DNA of 64,000 nt, taken from the NCBI GenBank assembly GCA_036121365.1, contig JAZAFR010000033.1:55778-119777 (forward strand). Reading direction: 5' to 3'. A program made the translations under genes and the position numbers. Positions 9,159-17,527 of this stretch are shown piece by piece. This DNA is from UBA7916 sp036121365. Lineage in GTDB: Bacteria; Pseudomonadota; Gammaproteobacteria; Comchoanobacterales; Comchoanobacteraceae. The notes below the pieces were generated by a model. The model was not told the origin of the DNA, did no database searches, and saw nothing but the letters and a program-made list of their open reading frames with translations. How positions within the stretch are numbered: position 1 is the stretch's first letter; the number at the start of each line of letters is the position of its first letter.

Positions 9159-9674
9159 TTAATCCCAAAATGAGTTAGAGTGATTAATTCCATGATCATA
9201 ACGATCAGGACGATTAAAGAAAAAAGAACAACCAATTCCGCCATGGTTGAAAAGAGGTGCTTCTCTTCTATGCTTTGAGCAACACACAAACTCTGATGAA
9301 TGAGAGCGATAGGGCTGTGACCCAAATGACAAAGATATGTTGTTACAAAGTAAAGATAAAAATCCAACAGAAAGAGCCGTTGCGGCTACAGGGATAAGGC
9401 ACAATGCTAAGGTAATGCCAACGGCAAGACCAAGGCCTGCAGTTGCTAAAGGGATGTAAGCAGAAGTACCAATCATTGCCGATACAGCCATGAAAGGGAG
9501 TAGAGGAGTGTCATCGAGTAATCTAGGATTGATAAGGGCTAACAAAAGGCCGCCTGTAAAAGAAAAAGCAGAAGCAGTGACTAACAGAGAGCAAATTCCA
9601 ATTGCCAAGATAGGAAGGATGAGAAAAGTTAAGACAAGAGAAGATGCAAGCAACAATAAAATAAAAGGTATCAT
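9159..9674 (-). CDS. Hydrophobic membrane protein, possibly frameshifted
   Basis: A 171-residue frame, unrecognised. The first about 115 residues are strongly hydrophobic (four or so membrane segments, rich in Leu, Ala and Gly). After about 9330 this frame turns polar, whereas the neighbouring minus-strand frame (9137-9367) becomes hydrophobic (AELVVLFSLIVLIVMIMELI). That pattern suggests either a frameshift near 9310-9340 in a protein of about 180 residues, or a chance overlap. No good Shine-Dalgarno precedes the ATG at 9674. It lies divergent from the small secreted protein gene. Confidence 0.4.
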   Translation of the reverse strand: MIPFILLLLASSLVLTFLILPILAIGICSLLVTASAFSFTGGLLLALINPRLLDDTPLLPFMAVSAMIGTSAYIPLATAGLGLAVGITLALCLIPVAATALSVGFLSLLCNNISLSFGSQPYRSHSSEFVCCSKHRREAPLFNHGGIGCSFFFNRPDRYDHGINHSNSFWD

Positions 9675-9869
9675 AATAAGTTTAATTGGTTAATAATTTT
9701 GGTACGATATAACAATTATTGAAAAGAGTCAAGATAAAAAAGTATTTATCAGAAATAGACACAAGTCTGATGTACGGGTAGCAGATATCGGTACAGTGAA
9801 AGACCAAGTTCAAGAAATATGATGCTCTAGCCAAAAAATGAAGACTCGAGATCATGCGATATAAAAACT

Positions 9870-9898
9870 TTGCAAGTTTAAAAAAAATTGTGTACACT
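9870..9898 (+). promoter_or_regulatory. Sigma-70 promoter of the small secreted protein gene
   Basis: TTGCAA (9870-9875), a 17-base spacer rich in A, and TACACT (9893-9898) are followed by AAAGGAG and ATG 9927. Confidence 0.6.
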
Positions 9899-9926
9899 GC
9901 AAAACATAACTTAAAGGAGATCAGTA

Positions 9927-10364
9927 ATGCGAAAGGCAATATTAGTTTTGGCACTCGGTGCGGCAGTTGCTCAAGCAATACCATATAACTTAAACTGTGT
10001 GGAGGGCGTTGCTCAGTGCCCTAACAAAGACTGTATGACACTCAGATTACTCAATGAAACAAGAAAGGAAACTGGTGAGCTACAAGCCATGGTGGTGGAT
10101 GGAGAGTTAAAAGCAGAGTTAACTGGCGCAGCAAAATTAGCCTCAGACGGAAAATTTGAAATTCGCAAAACAGTCGACAAAGAAGTCATGAGTTGTTTTG
10201 TGCCAACAGGCGCTTTTAAAAATAGTGTAAAAACTGTCTCGTTGAAAATGAGAAGCCACAACACAGAATGCAATTACTTCTTACCAAAAGGCGCTGGAAT
10301 GAGTGGAAAGTTAGACTTTAAAGTGATGCTCAGAAGTAACAGTTGTGTGATTGCCCAAGGTTAG
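9927..10364 (+). CDS. Small secreted cysteine-containing protein, unknown function
   Basis: A 145-residue protein starting with a clear Sec signal peptide, MRKAILVLALGAAVAQA, with cleavage expected after AQA at residue 17. The mature part carries six cysteines (three within NLNC...QC...DC near residues 24-36, the others spread to the C terminus). This suggests disulfide bonds in the periplasm or outside the cell. The Shine-Dalgarno AAAGGAG is strong. I recognise no family. dapB follows 41 bases later on the same strand and may be co-transcribed, although no functional link is evident. Confidence 0.7.
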   Translation: MRKAILVLALGAAVAQAIPYNLNCVEGVAQCPNKDCMTLRLLNETRKETGELQAMVVDGELKAELTGAAKLASDGKFEIRKTVDKEVMSCFVPTGAFKNSVKTVSLKMRSHNTECNYFLPKGAGMSGKLDFKVMLRSNSCVIAQG

Positions 10365-10405
10365 AAATAAAAGGCCTTACAGTGATTAAAGTTGAGAGAT
10401 AGGCT

Positions 10406-11161
10406 ATGAAAGTGGTGGTCATTGGCAGCAAAGGAAAAATGGGTTCTTTGGCATGCCAAGTACTGAGAGAGCAGGGTGATATCAAAACTGTGGTCGGGGT
10501 GACTCGAAGTGACTGTCTAGCCGATTCAGTTATAGAAACCAATCCAGATGTCATTATTGAGATGACTGACAAAGATTCGGTAATGGCTAACTGTATGATT
10601 GCTGCTGAACACAGCATCCCCATGGTGGTTGGCGCAAGTGGTTTAAGTCAAAAAGACATTGAACGTTTAGATCACAGATGTCGTGAAAACAAGATCCCAG
10701 CATTGGTGGTCCCTAATTTTTCTCTGGCTGCGGTATTGATGGTACAGGCAGCAAAGAAAATAGCTCCATATTTATCTGATTGTGAGATCATAGAGTATCA
10801 CCATACAAACAAAAAAGATGCACCCTCCGCAACAAGCATATACACAGCAAAGGAGATCAGTCACAGCGTAGGTCATTGCGATCAGGAAAAGAAAATGGCA
10901 GACACGGTAGGTATGGTGCAAAATGGGATACCCATCCACAGTGTAAGATCGTCAGGGATGTTGGCAAGACAGGATGTGGTTTTTGCACAAAAAGGGGAAA
11001 CATTGACGCTCAGTCTATCTCAAATTGACAGACAGGCATTTATGCCAGGGGTTATTATGAGCGTGAAAGCTGTTAGAAGCTTGGGCAGTGGAGTACATAT
11101 CGGCTTGGAGCGTATTTTAGAACAAGATATGCAGGGTGCAAATACAAGCATGCAGTCATGA
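10406..11161 (+). CDS. dapB: 4-hydroxy-tetrahydrodipicolinate reductase
   Basis: Reduces the product of DapA in the diaminopimelate/lysine pathway, feeding peptidoglycan and lysine synthesis, and uses NAD(P)H in the cytoplasm. The nucleotide-binding motif GSKGKMG is at residues 8-14. The active-site segment reads EYHHTNKKDAPSATS, with the catalytic His and Lys of the DapB signature; the usual PSGT is PSAT here. At 251 residues it is slightly shorter than the E. coli enzyme (about 273). The Shine-Dalgarno GAGAGATAGG precedes ATG 10406. It ends convergent to the Gcw_chp gene with an inverted repeat between them. Confidence 0.9.
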   Translation: MKVVVIGSKGKMGSLACQVLREQGDIKTVVGVTRSDCLADSVIETNPDVIIEMTDKDSVMANCMIAAEHSIPMVVGASGLSQKDIERLDHRCRENKIPALVVPNFSLAAVLMVQAAKKIAPYLSDCEIIEYHHTNKKDAPSATSIYTAKEISHSVGHCDQEKKMADTVGMVQNGIPIHSVRSSGMLARQDVVFAQKGETLTLSLSQIDRQAFMPGVIMSVKAVRSLGSGVHIGLERILEQDMQGANTSMQS

Positions 11162-11338
11162 GTTAGCCGCATCAAAAGTGAAAGCTAGGGGTCTCTAAAC
11201 CAATAACTAAAGATATGAACTCAAGCGTGTATATGGATATCCTTCTTGCCAGTTTAGTTTACCGGAAAAACTAGAAGAATATAATTTTAAGCACACAGAT
11301 ACTAATAGACTGAATTAAAAATCATCAAAATAAAAAAA

Positions 11339-11405
11339 CAGAAAAAAGACCAACAGATACTTCCTTAGTCTTAGAGTTAACGGATAGCACAGGGTCTTTT
11401 TTCTG
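11339..11405. terminator. Inverted repeat between dapB and the Gcw_chp gene, possible bidirectional terminator
   Basis: Perfectly complementary 13-base arms (11339-11351 and 11393-11405), A-rich on the left and T-rich on the right, lie between two convergent genes. The arms themselves supply T-runs on either strand. The 41-base loop is long for a classical terminator. Confidence 0.45.
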
Positions 11406-11430
11406 CTTTTAAAGCACTAAATGGTTGATC

Positions 11431-12198
11431 TTATATTGAGGCTGAAAGACTTGCAACTACACGCCAACCATCTACATAACCAGCTTCATCTTCACTGAAG
11501 CTATTATCAACAAAAGATAGACCAGCAGCATAAGTATCATTAAACGCGTACTCTAAGCCAGCACTGTAATCATAATAGTTTGAATCAACACCGTAAACAG
11601 ATGGCCTTTCAATATACTGGCGACCAATTGCTGCTGACAGTGTTAGGCTATCTGCTACTGGGACACTGATACTGGCGTTACCATACACCGCTCGACCACT
11701 TTTTGCATAAAACTCATTAGAAACGTTTATTCCAGTAGATAGGCTAACAGTGCTAATCTCAGTGCTTAAGCTTGCATAAAGTTCTCCAAAATTATAGTCT
11801 AGACTACTCGTTGCATCAGGGTATAAATAGTAAATACCGCCCATATCAAGAGAAAACTTTCCTATGTCCTTTGCAAAGCCACCATAAAGGTTATTTTCTA
11901 TCGAAGTTGAGCTTGTAGTGCCTGCTCCAATGGCATCTGCGAACAAAACATTAGATGACCATGTTCCTAAGTACAGCCCACTTGAGTGGCTTACGTCAAA
12001 ACCACCTTGTATGGCCATATTCTCATTGGACTGTTGAATCCCTCGGAAAAGATACTGACTAACATATGATATATTAGCAGAGGGGGTTAGCGTCTTTGGC
12101 TTAGAGGTTGTAATCGGCGACGCTGCACTGGCTACCATCGCCAATGTAGATAATAAATAAAAAGAGGATACAGATTTTTTTAAAAATTTACAACACAT
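11431..12198 (-). CDS. Outer-membrane Gcw_chp (TIGR02001-type) family protein
   Basis: Predicted exported beta-barrel-like protein with a signal peptide (KKSVSSFYLLSTLAMVASAASP). The family hallmark follows the signal: SQYLFRGIQQSNENMAIQGG, then DVSHSSGLYLGTWSSNV. The rest alternates short hydrophobic strands rich in Ser, Tyr and Gly. I chose ATG 12198 because AAGGTGG lies just upstream; the GTG at 12207 overlaps that site. The family has no firm function. Its position next to glutamine synthetase, glutaminase and ammonium transporter suggests a role in nitrogen-compound uptake, which is inference. Confidence 0.75.
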   Translation of the reverse strand: MCCKFLKKSVSSFYLLSTLAMVASAASPITTSKPKTLTPSANISYVSQYLFRGIQQSNENMAIQGGFDVSHSSGLYLGTWSSNVLFADAIGAGTTSSTSIENNLYGGFAKDIGKFSLDMGGIYYLYPDATSSLDYNFGELYASLSTEISTVSLSTGINVSNEFYAKSGRAVYGNASISVPVADSLTLSAAIGRQYIERPSVYGVDSNYYDYSAGLEYAFNDTYAAGLSFVDNSFSEDEAGYVDGWRVVASLSASI

Positions 12199-12265
12199 AA
12201 TTTCCACCTTGGTTAAAATTAATTTAAAGGACTAACAACATATAACCTGTTTTCTGATGAAAATA

Positions 12266-12308
12266 CAACAAAAAAAACCATTTTTTTGAAAAATGGTTTT
12301 TTTTGTTG
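12266..12308 (-). terminator. Rho-independent terminator of the glutamine synthetase gene
   Basis: Perfect 20-base inverted repeat (12266-12285 and 12289-12308) with a 3-base loop. Read on the minus strand it ends in a long T-run, 17 bases after the stop codon of the glutamine synthetase gene and before the Gcw_chp gene. Confidence 0.8.
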
Positions 12309-12324
12309 CGGTTTTAGACTTAAC

Positions 12325-13305
12325 TTATACCTGTTTTTGCGACAGTGTTGTTACAATATGCTCTATTATTCTATATGGATCTGCGTTAGAGGAGGGTCTT
12401 CTATCCTCCAAATATCCTTTCCATTCATTTTGGACAGTATATATCGGAATTCGAATGCTTGCTCCTCTGTCGCTAATTCCGTATGAAAACTTAGAAATCT
12501 CCTGAGTTTCGTGTTTGCCTGTCAACCTCATGTCGTTGTCAGATCCATATGCAGAAATACCTTCTTTATGACCTTTGCCTAGTTTTTTACAAATATCAAT
12601 AAAAATATCTTCCGATCCTTCTGTTCTCATAGCGTGGTTAGAAAAGTTTGTGTGCATGCCAGATCCATTCCAGTCGCCTTTCTTTGGCTTTGGATGATAG
12701 TTAACACATAACCCATGTTCTTCAGCAATCTTATTTAGAAGGTATCGACTTACCCATAGATCATCGGCAGCCTTAATTCCTTTTCCAAAACACTGATACT
12801 CCCATTGCCCAAGCGCAACTTCTGCATTAGTGCCTGTGATAGCAATTCCTGCATCGATACATGCTAACATGTGCTTTTCAGAGATGTCTCTTCCAACAAT
12901 ATTTTTTGAGCCAACACCACAATAGTATTCTCCCTGTGCTCTAGGTGTTCCATTTTCCCATCCAAGGATAACGCCATCTGGGTGAGTTAGGTAATACTCT
13001 TGTTCAAATCCAAACCACCATTCATTACTGACGACTGCATCAGCCAGTACACGAGTGTTTGACACAAGAGGTTTTCTATTTGAATCAAGCACCTGACACA
13101 TAACTAAAAAATCCAAACTTGTTGGATTTTTATATTTTTGCACTGGTATGAGCAAACAGTCTGATCCCTTAGTCTCAGCTTGTTTGGTTGAAGATCCATC
13201 AAAAGACCATTCTGGGGCATTATCATTATCTCTTGTCTTCACTTTGCTTCTTAAGTTTGGCTCGGGCGTATAACCATCTAGCCATATATATTCAAACGTT
13301 TTCAT
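12325..13305 (-). CDS. Glutamine synthetase, type II (eukaryote-like)
   Basis: Makes glutamine from glutamate, ammonia and ATP in the cytoplasm. This is the short GSII form (326 residues from ATG 13305, with GAGAGGA upstream) rather than the about 470-residue bacterial GlnA. Typical GSII segments are WSFDGSST, WWFGFEQEY, GQWEYQCFGKGI (with preceding NAEVALG), HPKPKKGDWNGSGMHTNFS and DRGASIRIP. GSII has no GSI-type adenylylation loop, so GlnE control is not expected. It is divergent from the glutaminase gene, so the cell encodes opposed glutamine-making and glutamine-cleaving enzymes side by side. The closest relatives may be eukaryotic or from bacteria that carry GSII. Confidence 0.9.
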   Translation of the reverse strand: MKTFEYIWLDGYTPEPNLRSKVKTRDNDNAPEWSFDGSSTKQAETKGSDCLLIPVQKYKNPTSLDFLVMCQVLDSNRKPLVSNTRVLADAVVSNEWWFGFEQEYYLTHPDGVILGWENGTPRAQGEYYCGVGSKNIVGRDISEKHMLACIDAGIAITGTNAEVALGQWEYQCFGKGIKAADDLWVSRYLLNKIAEEHGLCVNYHPKPKKGDWNGSGMHTNFSNHAMRTEGSEDIFIDICKKLGKGHKEGISAYGSDNDMRLTGKHETQEISKFSYGISDRGASIRIPIYTVQNEWKGYLEDRRPSSNADPYRIIEHIVTTLSQKQV

Positions 13306-13450
13306 ATTAACAAATCCTCTCAATATTGGTAACTAATATCCTAATAGACCACTTTTTAAAGTTTTGCAGGAATTTTTAAAAAAATATTATGTTTTTTGTA
13401 TTTTGTACTATATATCACTTTAAGTAGAAAACTTCTTATAGGAGAAAGGC

Positions 13451-15484
13451 ATGCTCAGACACGATAAAAGAAAATTAAAAAAAATGTTAAAATGGTCAAA
13501 TTCAGCTGCAAACAGGGAAGAGCATCTATTCACTGCTTTGAGCGAATCAGGTCAAAAAATTGTTAAAAAATCCAAGCTGAAAAAATCTTTATTGAATTCC
13601 GGATTAAGAGAATCTGATTATCGAATCAAAAATATATTTCAGCTGATTGAACAGAGCAAAGACGATGATCTCTCATTTGATTCTTTTTGCCATATTATTA
13701 GATCATCAGGGTTGCTTGTGGAAAAAGCACTGAGAGGTGATTTAATCATTCCAGATTTTAAGCACTTTTCTGATACGGTAGATGCCATCTTTGATGAAGT
13801 GAAAAATAATAGATCGGGTGAGTTGGCATCTTACATTCCTCCACTTGCAAAAGTCAATCCGGAACAATTTGGTATCGCAATTGTAACCACTGATGGACAA
13901 GTTTATCAACGTGGCGACTCAAACGTTGATTTCTCTATTCAATCCATGTGCAAGCCTTTTAACTACTGCTTTGCAATAGAAAAATTAGGGCTTGAGGAAG
14001 TTCACAGACATGTGGGACAGGAACCCTCTGGGAGATTTTTTAATGACTTATCATTGCTAAGCCAAGAAAACGACAAAGATACGGAGCAAGATGAAGGAAA
14101 AGTTCCATTTAATCCCATGATTAATGCAGGTGCCATTATGACGGCAAGTCTAATCAATAATGATCTATCTAATAGCCAGCGTCTATACTATGTGAGACAG
14201 CAGCTTGGTAGATTAATTGGCTGGATGCCAGATGGTAGTTCCGGCGTTGAAATACCAAGATTTAATAAAGAAATGGCGCGACAAGAAAATTATAAAGGAT
14301 ATAATAACTTGGCTTTGGGGTATCTTTTAATGGGAACAGGAAAGCTACCTCATAAAAATAATGATATTCCAGACGATGCATACCCAGAAAGTACAGATGA
14401 ATTTGATTTTTATATTGAACCATCTGTGGTTGATGCTCTAAAAATTTATTTTAGCATTTGCTCTTTAGAGATGTCCGCTTTGGACGTTGCAATGGCAGCT
14501 GCTACACTCGCTAACGGAGGCGTATGCCCACTAACGCAAGATAGAGTACTCAATCAAATCACAATCAAAAACTGTTTGCCTGTGACTCAAATGTGCGGAA
14601 TGTACAATGGTAGCGGGAAATTTTTTCAAGATATTGGGGTCCCTGCAAAAAGCGGAGTTGGTGGAGGTGTTTTTCTTGTTGTTCCACAGCTAATGGGTAT
14701 TTGTATTTTTTCTCCGAAACTAGATATTTATGGGAATAGTGTCAGGGGAATTGAAATGGCAAGGAAAATCACTTCAAAATATCTTGTTCACGCATTTGAT
14801 GGATTCATGACAGACGATGATAGACTTGATCCTCGAATCTCGATTTCAAAATGGAAATCTAACAGTTGTTCTGAATCAATTCTAGCAGCAAGTATTGGAG
14901 ACATAATGGCTTTAGAGCGACTTTCAAGTCAACAAAGAGATCTATCCATTGGAGACTATGATGGCAGGACGCCACTACACCTTGCTGCCGCAGAAGGGCA
15001 TCTTGATGCCTGCAAGTTTCTCATAGATCTTGGTATAAAACCAAAACCAGATAGATGGGGAGGGTATCCAATATCGGATGCCAAAGAAAATAATCATTAT
15101 GATATCATAAATCTTTTTAATACCATCCCAATTGCTTATACAGAGCCATGCCATCTTGTTGAAGATGCAGATGGAAAAACTGACGAGTCTGTTTTTTTTG
15201 AAGATGAGCTATTGGTCATAGAGCTTCTCTGGTCTGCTACTAATAATGATGTAAATGGATTACAAACGCTTTTAGCAAGGGGAGTGCCTATCAATTCAAG
15301 AGACTATGATTCTAGAACGGCGTTGCATTTGGCAGCAGCAGAGGGGAACATTGAATCAGTTGACTATTTAATTTCACACGGACATCCTATTTTTGTCCGC
15401 GATAGATGGGGTGCAACACCATTAGATGAAGCTAAGCGAGAAAATAGAGACGAGGTATCCGAGATTTTGAAGAAATTTGAGTAG
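13451..15484 (+). CDS. Glutaminase with animal-type domain layout and ankyrin repeats
   Basis: Hydrolyses glutamine to glutamate and ammonia. The layout resembles animal kidney/liver glutaminase: an N-terminal helical region (about residues 20-95, matching the GLS pre-catalytic domain), a catalytic serine-dependent beta-lactamase-like domain (about 100-455) and C-terminal ankyrin repeats. The catalytic pair S165-x-x-K168 lies in IQSMCKPF. Other conserved segments are NPMINAGAI (221-229), MCGMYNGSGKF (381-391) and PAKSGVGGG (398-406). Two ankyrin pairs occur (about 500-556 and 590-676), against one such region in animals. Bacterial GlsA is usually only about 310 residues. ATG 13451 follows AGGAG. 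It is followed by the ammonium transporter gene on the same strand. Confidence 0.9.
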   Translation: MLRHDKRKLKKMLKWSNSAANREEHLFTALSESGQKIVKKSKLKKSLLNSGLRESDYRIKNIFQLIEQSKDDDLSFDSFCHIIRSSGLLVEKALRGDLIIPDFKHFSDTVDAIFDEVKNNRSGELASYIPPLAKVNPEQFGIAIVTTDGQVYQRGDSNVDFSIQSMCKPFNYCFAIEKLGLEEVHRHVGQEPSGRFFNDLSLLSQENDKDTEQDEGKVPFNPMINAGAIMTASLINNDLSNSQRLYYVRQQLGRLIGWMPDGSSGVEIPRFNKEMARQENYKGYNNLALGYLLMGTGKLPHKNNDIPDDAYPESTDEFDFYIEPSVVDALKIYFSICSLEMSALDVAMAAATLANGGVCPLTQDRVLNQITIKNCLPVTQMCGMYNGSGKFFQDIGVPAKSGVGGGVFLVVPQLMGICIFSPKLDIYGNSVRGIEMARKITSKYLVHAFDGFMTDDDRLDPRISISKWKSNSCSESILAASIGDIMALERLSSQQRDLSIGDYDGRTPLHLAAAEGHLDACKFLIDLGIKPKPDRWGGYPISDAKENNHYDIINLFNTIPIAYTEPCHLVEDADGKTDESVFFEDELLVIELLWSATNNDVNGLQTLLARGVPINSRDYDSRTALHLAAAEGNIESVDYLISHGHPIFVRDRWGATPLDEAKRENRDEVSEILKKFE

Positions 15485-15615
15485 TCTTCTGGATAATGCT
15501 TACCGTATGTGCTTTTGAAATAATAAAAAATGCGTATAAATATCATGAATTCATTCAGTTTAAGAATATGATAATATTGGATTTTGTATTTTTTAAAATT
15601 TTTTTTAAAAAAAAA

Positions 15616-15644
15616 CTGACAAATTAAATTTTCTACCCTATACC
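15616..15644 (+). promoter_or_regulatory. Possible sigma-70 promoter of the ammonium transporter gene
   Basis: CTGACA (15616-15621), a 17-base spacer and TATACC (15639-15644) lie 40 bases before the amt start. I saw no sigma-54 (GG-N10-GC) element, the common form for amt in proteobacteria. Confidence 0.5.
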
Positions 15645-15684
15645 ACTTCCAGGTATTAAATTTAACTTAAATCAAGGAGGAAAT

Positions 15685-16968
15685 ATGAACTTTAATATTT
15701 TAAAATTTCTATACTTAGGTATAGCAGTTTTATTACCAACTATGGCTCAAGCAGGTGTCGACTCTGGAGATACAGCTTGGATTTCAACATCAACGGCGCT
15801 TGTACTTTTTATGACTCTTCCAGGTCTTGCTCTCTTTTATACAGGTCTTGTACAGTCAAAAAATGCTGTGTCTGTGATGATTCACCATTTTGCTATTGCT
15901 TGTTTGGCATCTGTGATTTGGGTCGTTGTGGGTTATAGCTTGGCTTTTTCAGAGGGTAACGAATGGGTAGGTGGTCTATCCAATGCTTTTCTGTCAAAAA
16001 TGTTGTACAACGATGTCAACGGATCGATACCAGAAAGTATTTTTGTTACGTTTCAGATGACATTTGCAATTATTACTCCAGCTCTAATGATCGGTGCCTT
16101 TGTTGAGAGAATGAAGTTCACTGCCGTGACTATTTTTCTGTCAATATGGATCGTATTAGTTTATGCACCTGTGACACACATGGTGTGGGGTGGAGGAATT
16201 CTTTCATCTATGGGAATCATGGATTTTGCAGGAGGACTCGTTGTACATACGACTGCTGGTGTCGGCGCTTTAATCACTGCGATTGTGATTGGATCAAGAA
16301 AGCACTTTGGCAAAGTTGAGAAACGTCCACATAGTCCAATTTTGACTATGATTGGTGCTTCAATGCTTTGGGTTGGATGGTTTGGCTTCAATGGTGGTTC
16401 TGCTTTGTCTGCAGGGGCAAATGCTGGAATGGCTATTTTAGTGACTCATATATCTGCTGCTGTGGCTTCGATTGTCTGGATGTTGATTGAAAAATCTCGT
16501 AAAGGAAAATCTTCACTAGTGGGTATTACAACTGGTATGGTCGCTGGCCTAGCTACTGTTACTCCAGCTTCAGGTTTCATTGGTGTGCCGGGTGGAATCA
16601 TTCTTGGACTAGTTGGTGGTGTTATATGTTATGTGGTCGCTGATTTCTTGAAAGGGAAAATCAAAGTTGATGACAGCCTTGACGTATTTGCTGTTCACGG
16701 AGTTGGTGGGATCATTGGAACCATTTGTGTATCCTTTTTAGCAACGGATGCTTTTTCAGGAGTAGGTCTTGCAGAAGGTGTGACATATCAAGCTCAACTA
16801 ATGACACAATTCTTCGGTGTTATTGTTACAGTAGTATGGACAGTTATTTTTACACTAATTGCTCTAATGATCACCAAGGTCTTTACTGAACTCAGAGTAA
16901 AGCCAGAGACAGAAAAAGAAGGTCTTGATGAGAAGGCTCATGGTGAGATAGCTTATTTTAATGACTAA
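15685..16968 (+). CDS. amt: Ammonium transporter (Amt/MEP/Rh family)
   Basis: Trimeric inner-membrane channel for ammonium. It has 427 residues with a signal-like first segment (about 1-23, ending MAQAG) and about eleven membrane helices. Family motifs include IITPALMIGAFVERMKF, APVTHMVWGGGI, DFAGGLVVHTTAGVGAL (first pore His), GWFGFNGGSALSAG and DVFAVHGVGGIIGTI (second pore His). AAGGAGG precedes the ATG. No glnK/PII gene lies next to it, unlike the common glnK-amtB pair. It sits downstream of glutaminase, which releases ammonium, and near GSII, which fixes it. Confidence 0.95.
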   Translation: MNFNILKFLYLGIAVLLPTMAQAGVDSGDTAWISTSTALVLFMTLPGLALFYTGLVQSKNAVSVMIHHFAIACLASVIWVVVGYSLAFSEGNEWVGGLSNAFLSKMLYNDVNGSIPESIFVTFQMTFAIITPALMIGAFVERMKFTAVTIFLSIWIVLVYAPVTHMVWGGGILSSMGIMDFAGGLVVHTTAGVGALITAIVIGSRKHFGKVEKRPHSPILTMIGASMLWVGWFGFNGGSALSAGANAGMAILVTHISAAVASIVWMLIEKSRKGKSSLVGITTGMVAGLATVTPASGFIGVPGGIILGLVGGVICYVVADFLKGKIKVDDSLDVFAVHGVGGIIGTICVSFLATDAFSGVGLAEGVTYQAQLMTQFFGVIVTVVWTVIFTLIALMITKVFTELRVKPETEKEGLDEKAHGEIAYFND

Positions 16969-16982
16969 GATAAGCCATCATC

Positions 16983-17018
16983 AAAAAAAGAGCATCTATT
17001 TAGATGCTCTTTTTTTTT
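16983..17018 (+). terminator. Rho-independent terminator after amt
   Basis: A perfect 15-base stem (16983-16997 with 17002-17016) with loop ATTT is followed by a T-run, 15 bases after the amt stop codon. Confidence 0.9.
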
Positions 17019-17527
17019 CAGCCTATACTAACAAAAAATAATGGTATTCAAAAAAAGTTGCAGTGGTCCTCGTAGCTTCATATGAATCAATCTTTTTTTA
17101 TTTATTTTAGATCTATAATATGGATCCGCTCTAATACTTATGATAGATCACTGTAATATAAGAATTTAGACAGATGCAATTGTTAAAATCTCTCAGTGTC
17201 ATAAGTTAGCTAGCCAATATGAAATTTGACATTCCACTTTCATATTTATATGATCGGCCTAGAGCTTAAGATCATTGATTAAAATGATATCAATCGGTCC
17301 ATCTATTGCTTATCTGCAACTTTTCTATAGCCATATCAACTTTTGATATGCTTGTAACCATCTTTTGTTCCTTAATTGAACCAAACCATCATAGTAACAA
17401 GCATTGGGTGAAGATTCAATATGAAGTAACAATTTGATGACTGTCTGGAAATGGCTATTTTTTCTTCTTTGGCTCTAATATAATTAGATGGATTTGAGTC
17501 ATACGAAGGAATATATACAGCTCCAGT
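17019..17527. other. Gene-free region between amt and mutY
   Basis: About 500 bases of AT-rich sequence. On the minus strand a roughly 50-codon stop-free stretch (about 17375-17525) could be a decayed gene, and further short open pieces follow in other frames. I cannot name a family and found no terminal repeats. Confidence 0.4.

Noticed and set aside
13306..13450. Sigma-54 promoter for the nitrogen cluster
   Set aside because: I looked for GG-N10-GC elements on both strands between the glutamine synthetase and glutaminase genes and found none.
17019..17527. Insertion-sequence remnant on the minus strand
   Set aside because: One stop-free stretch of about 50 codons is present, but no transposase motif, terminal inverted repeat or target duplication could be shown.
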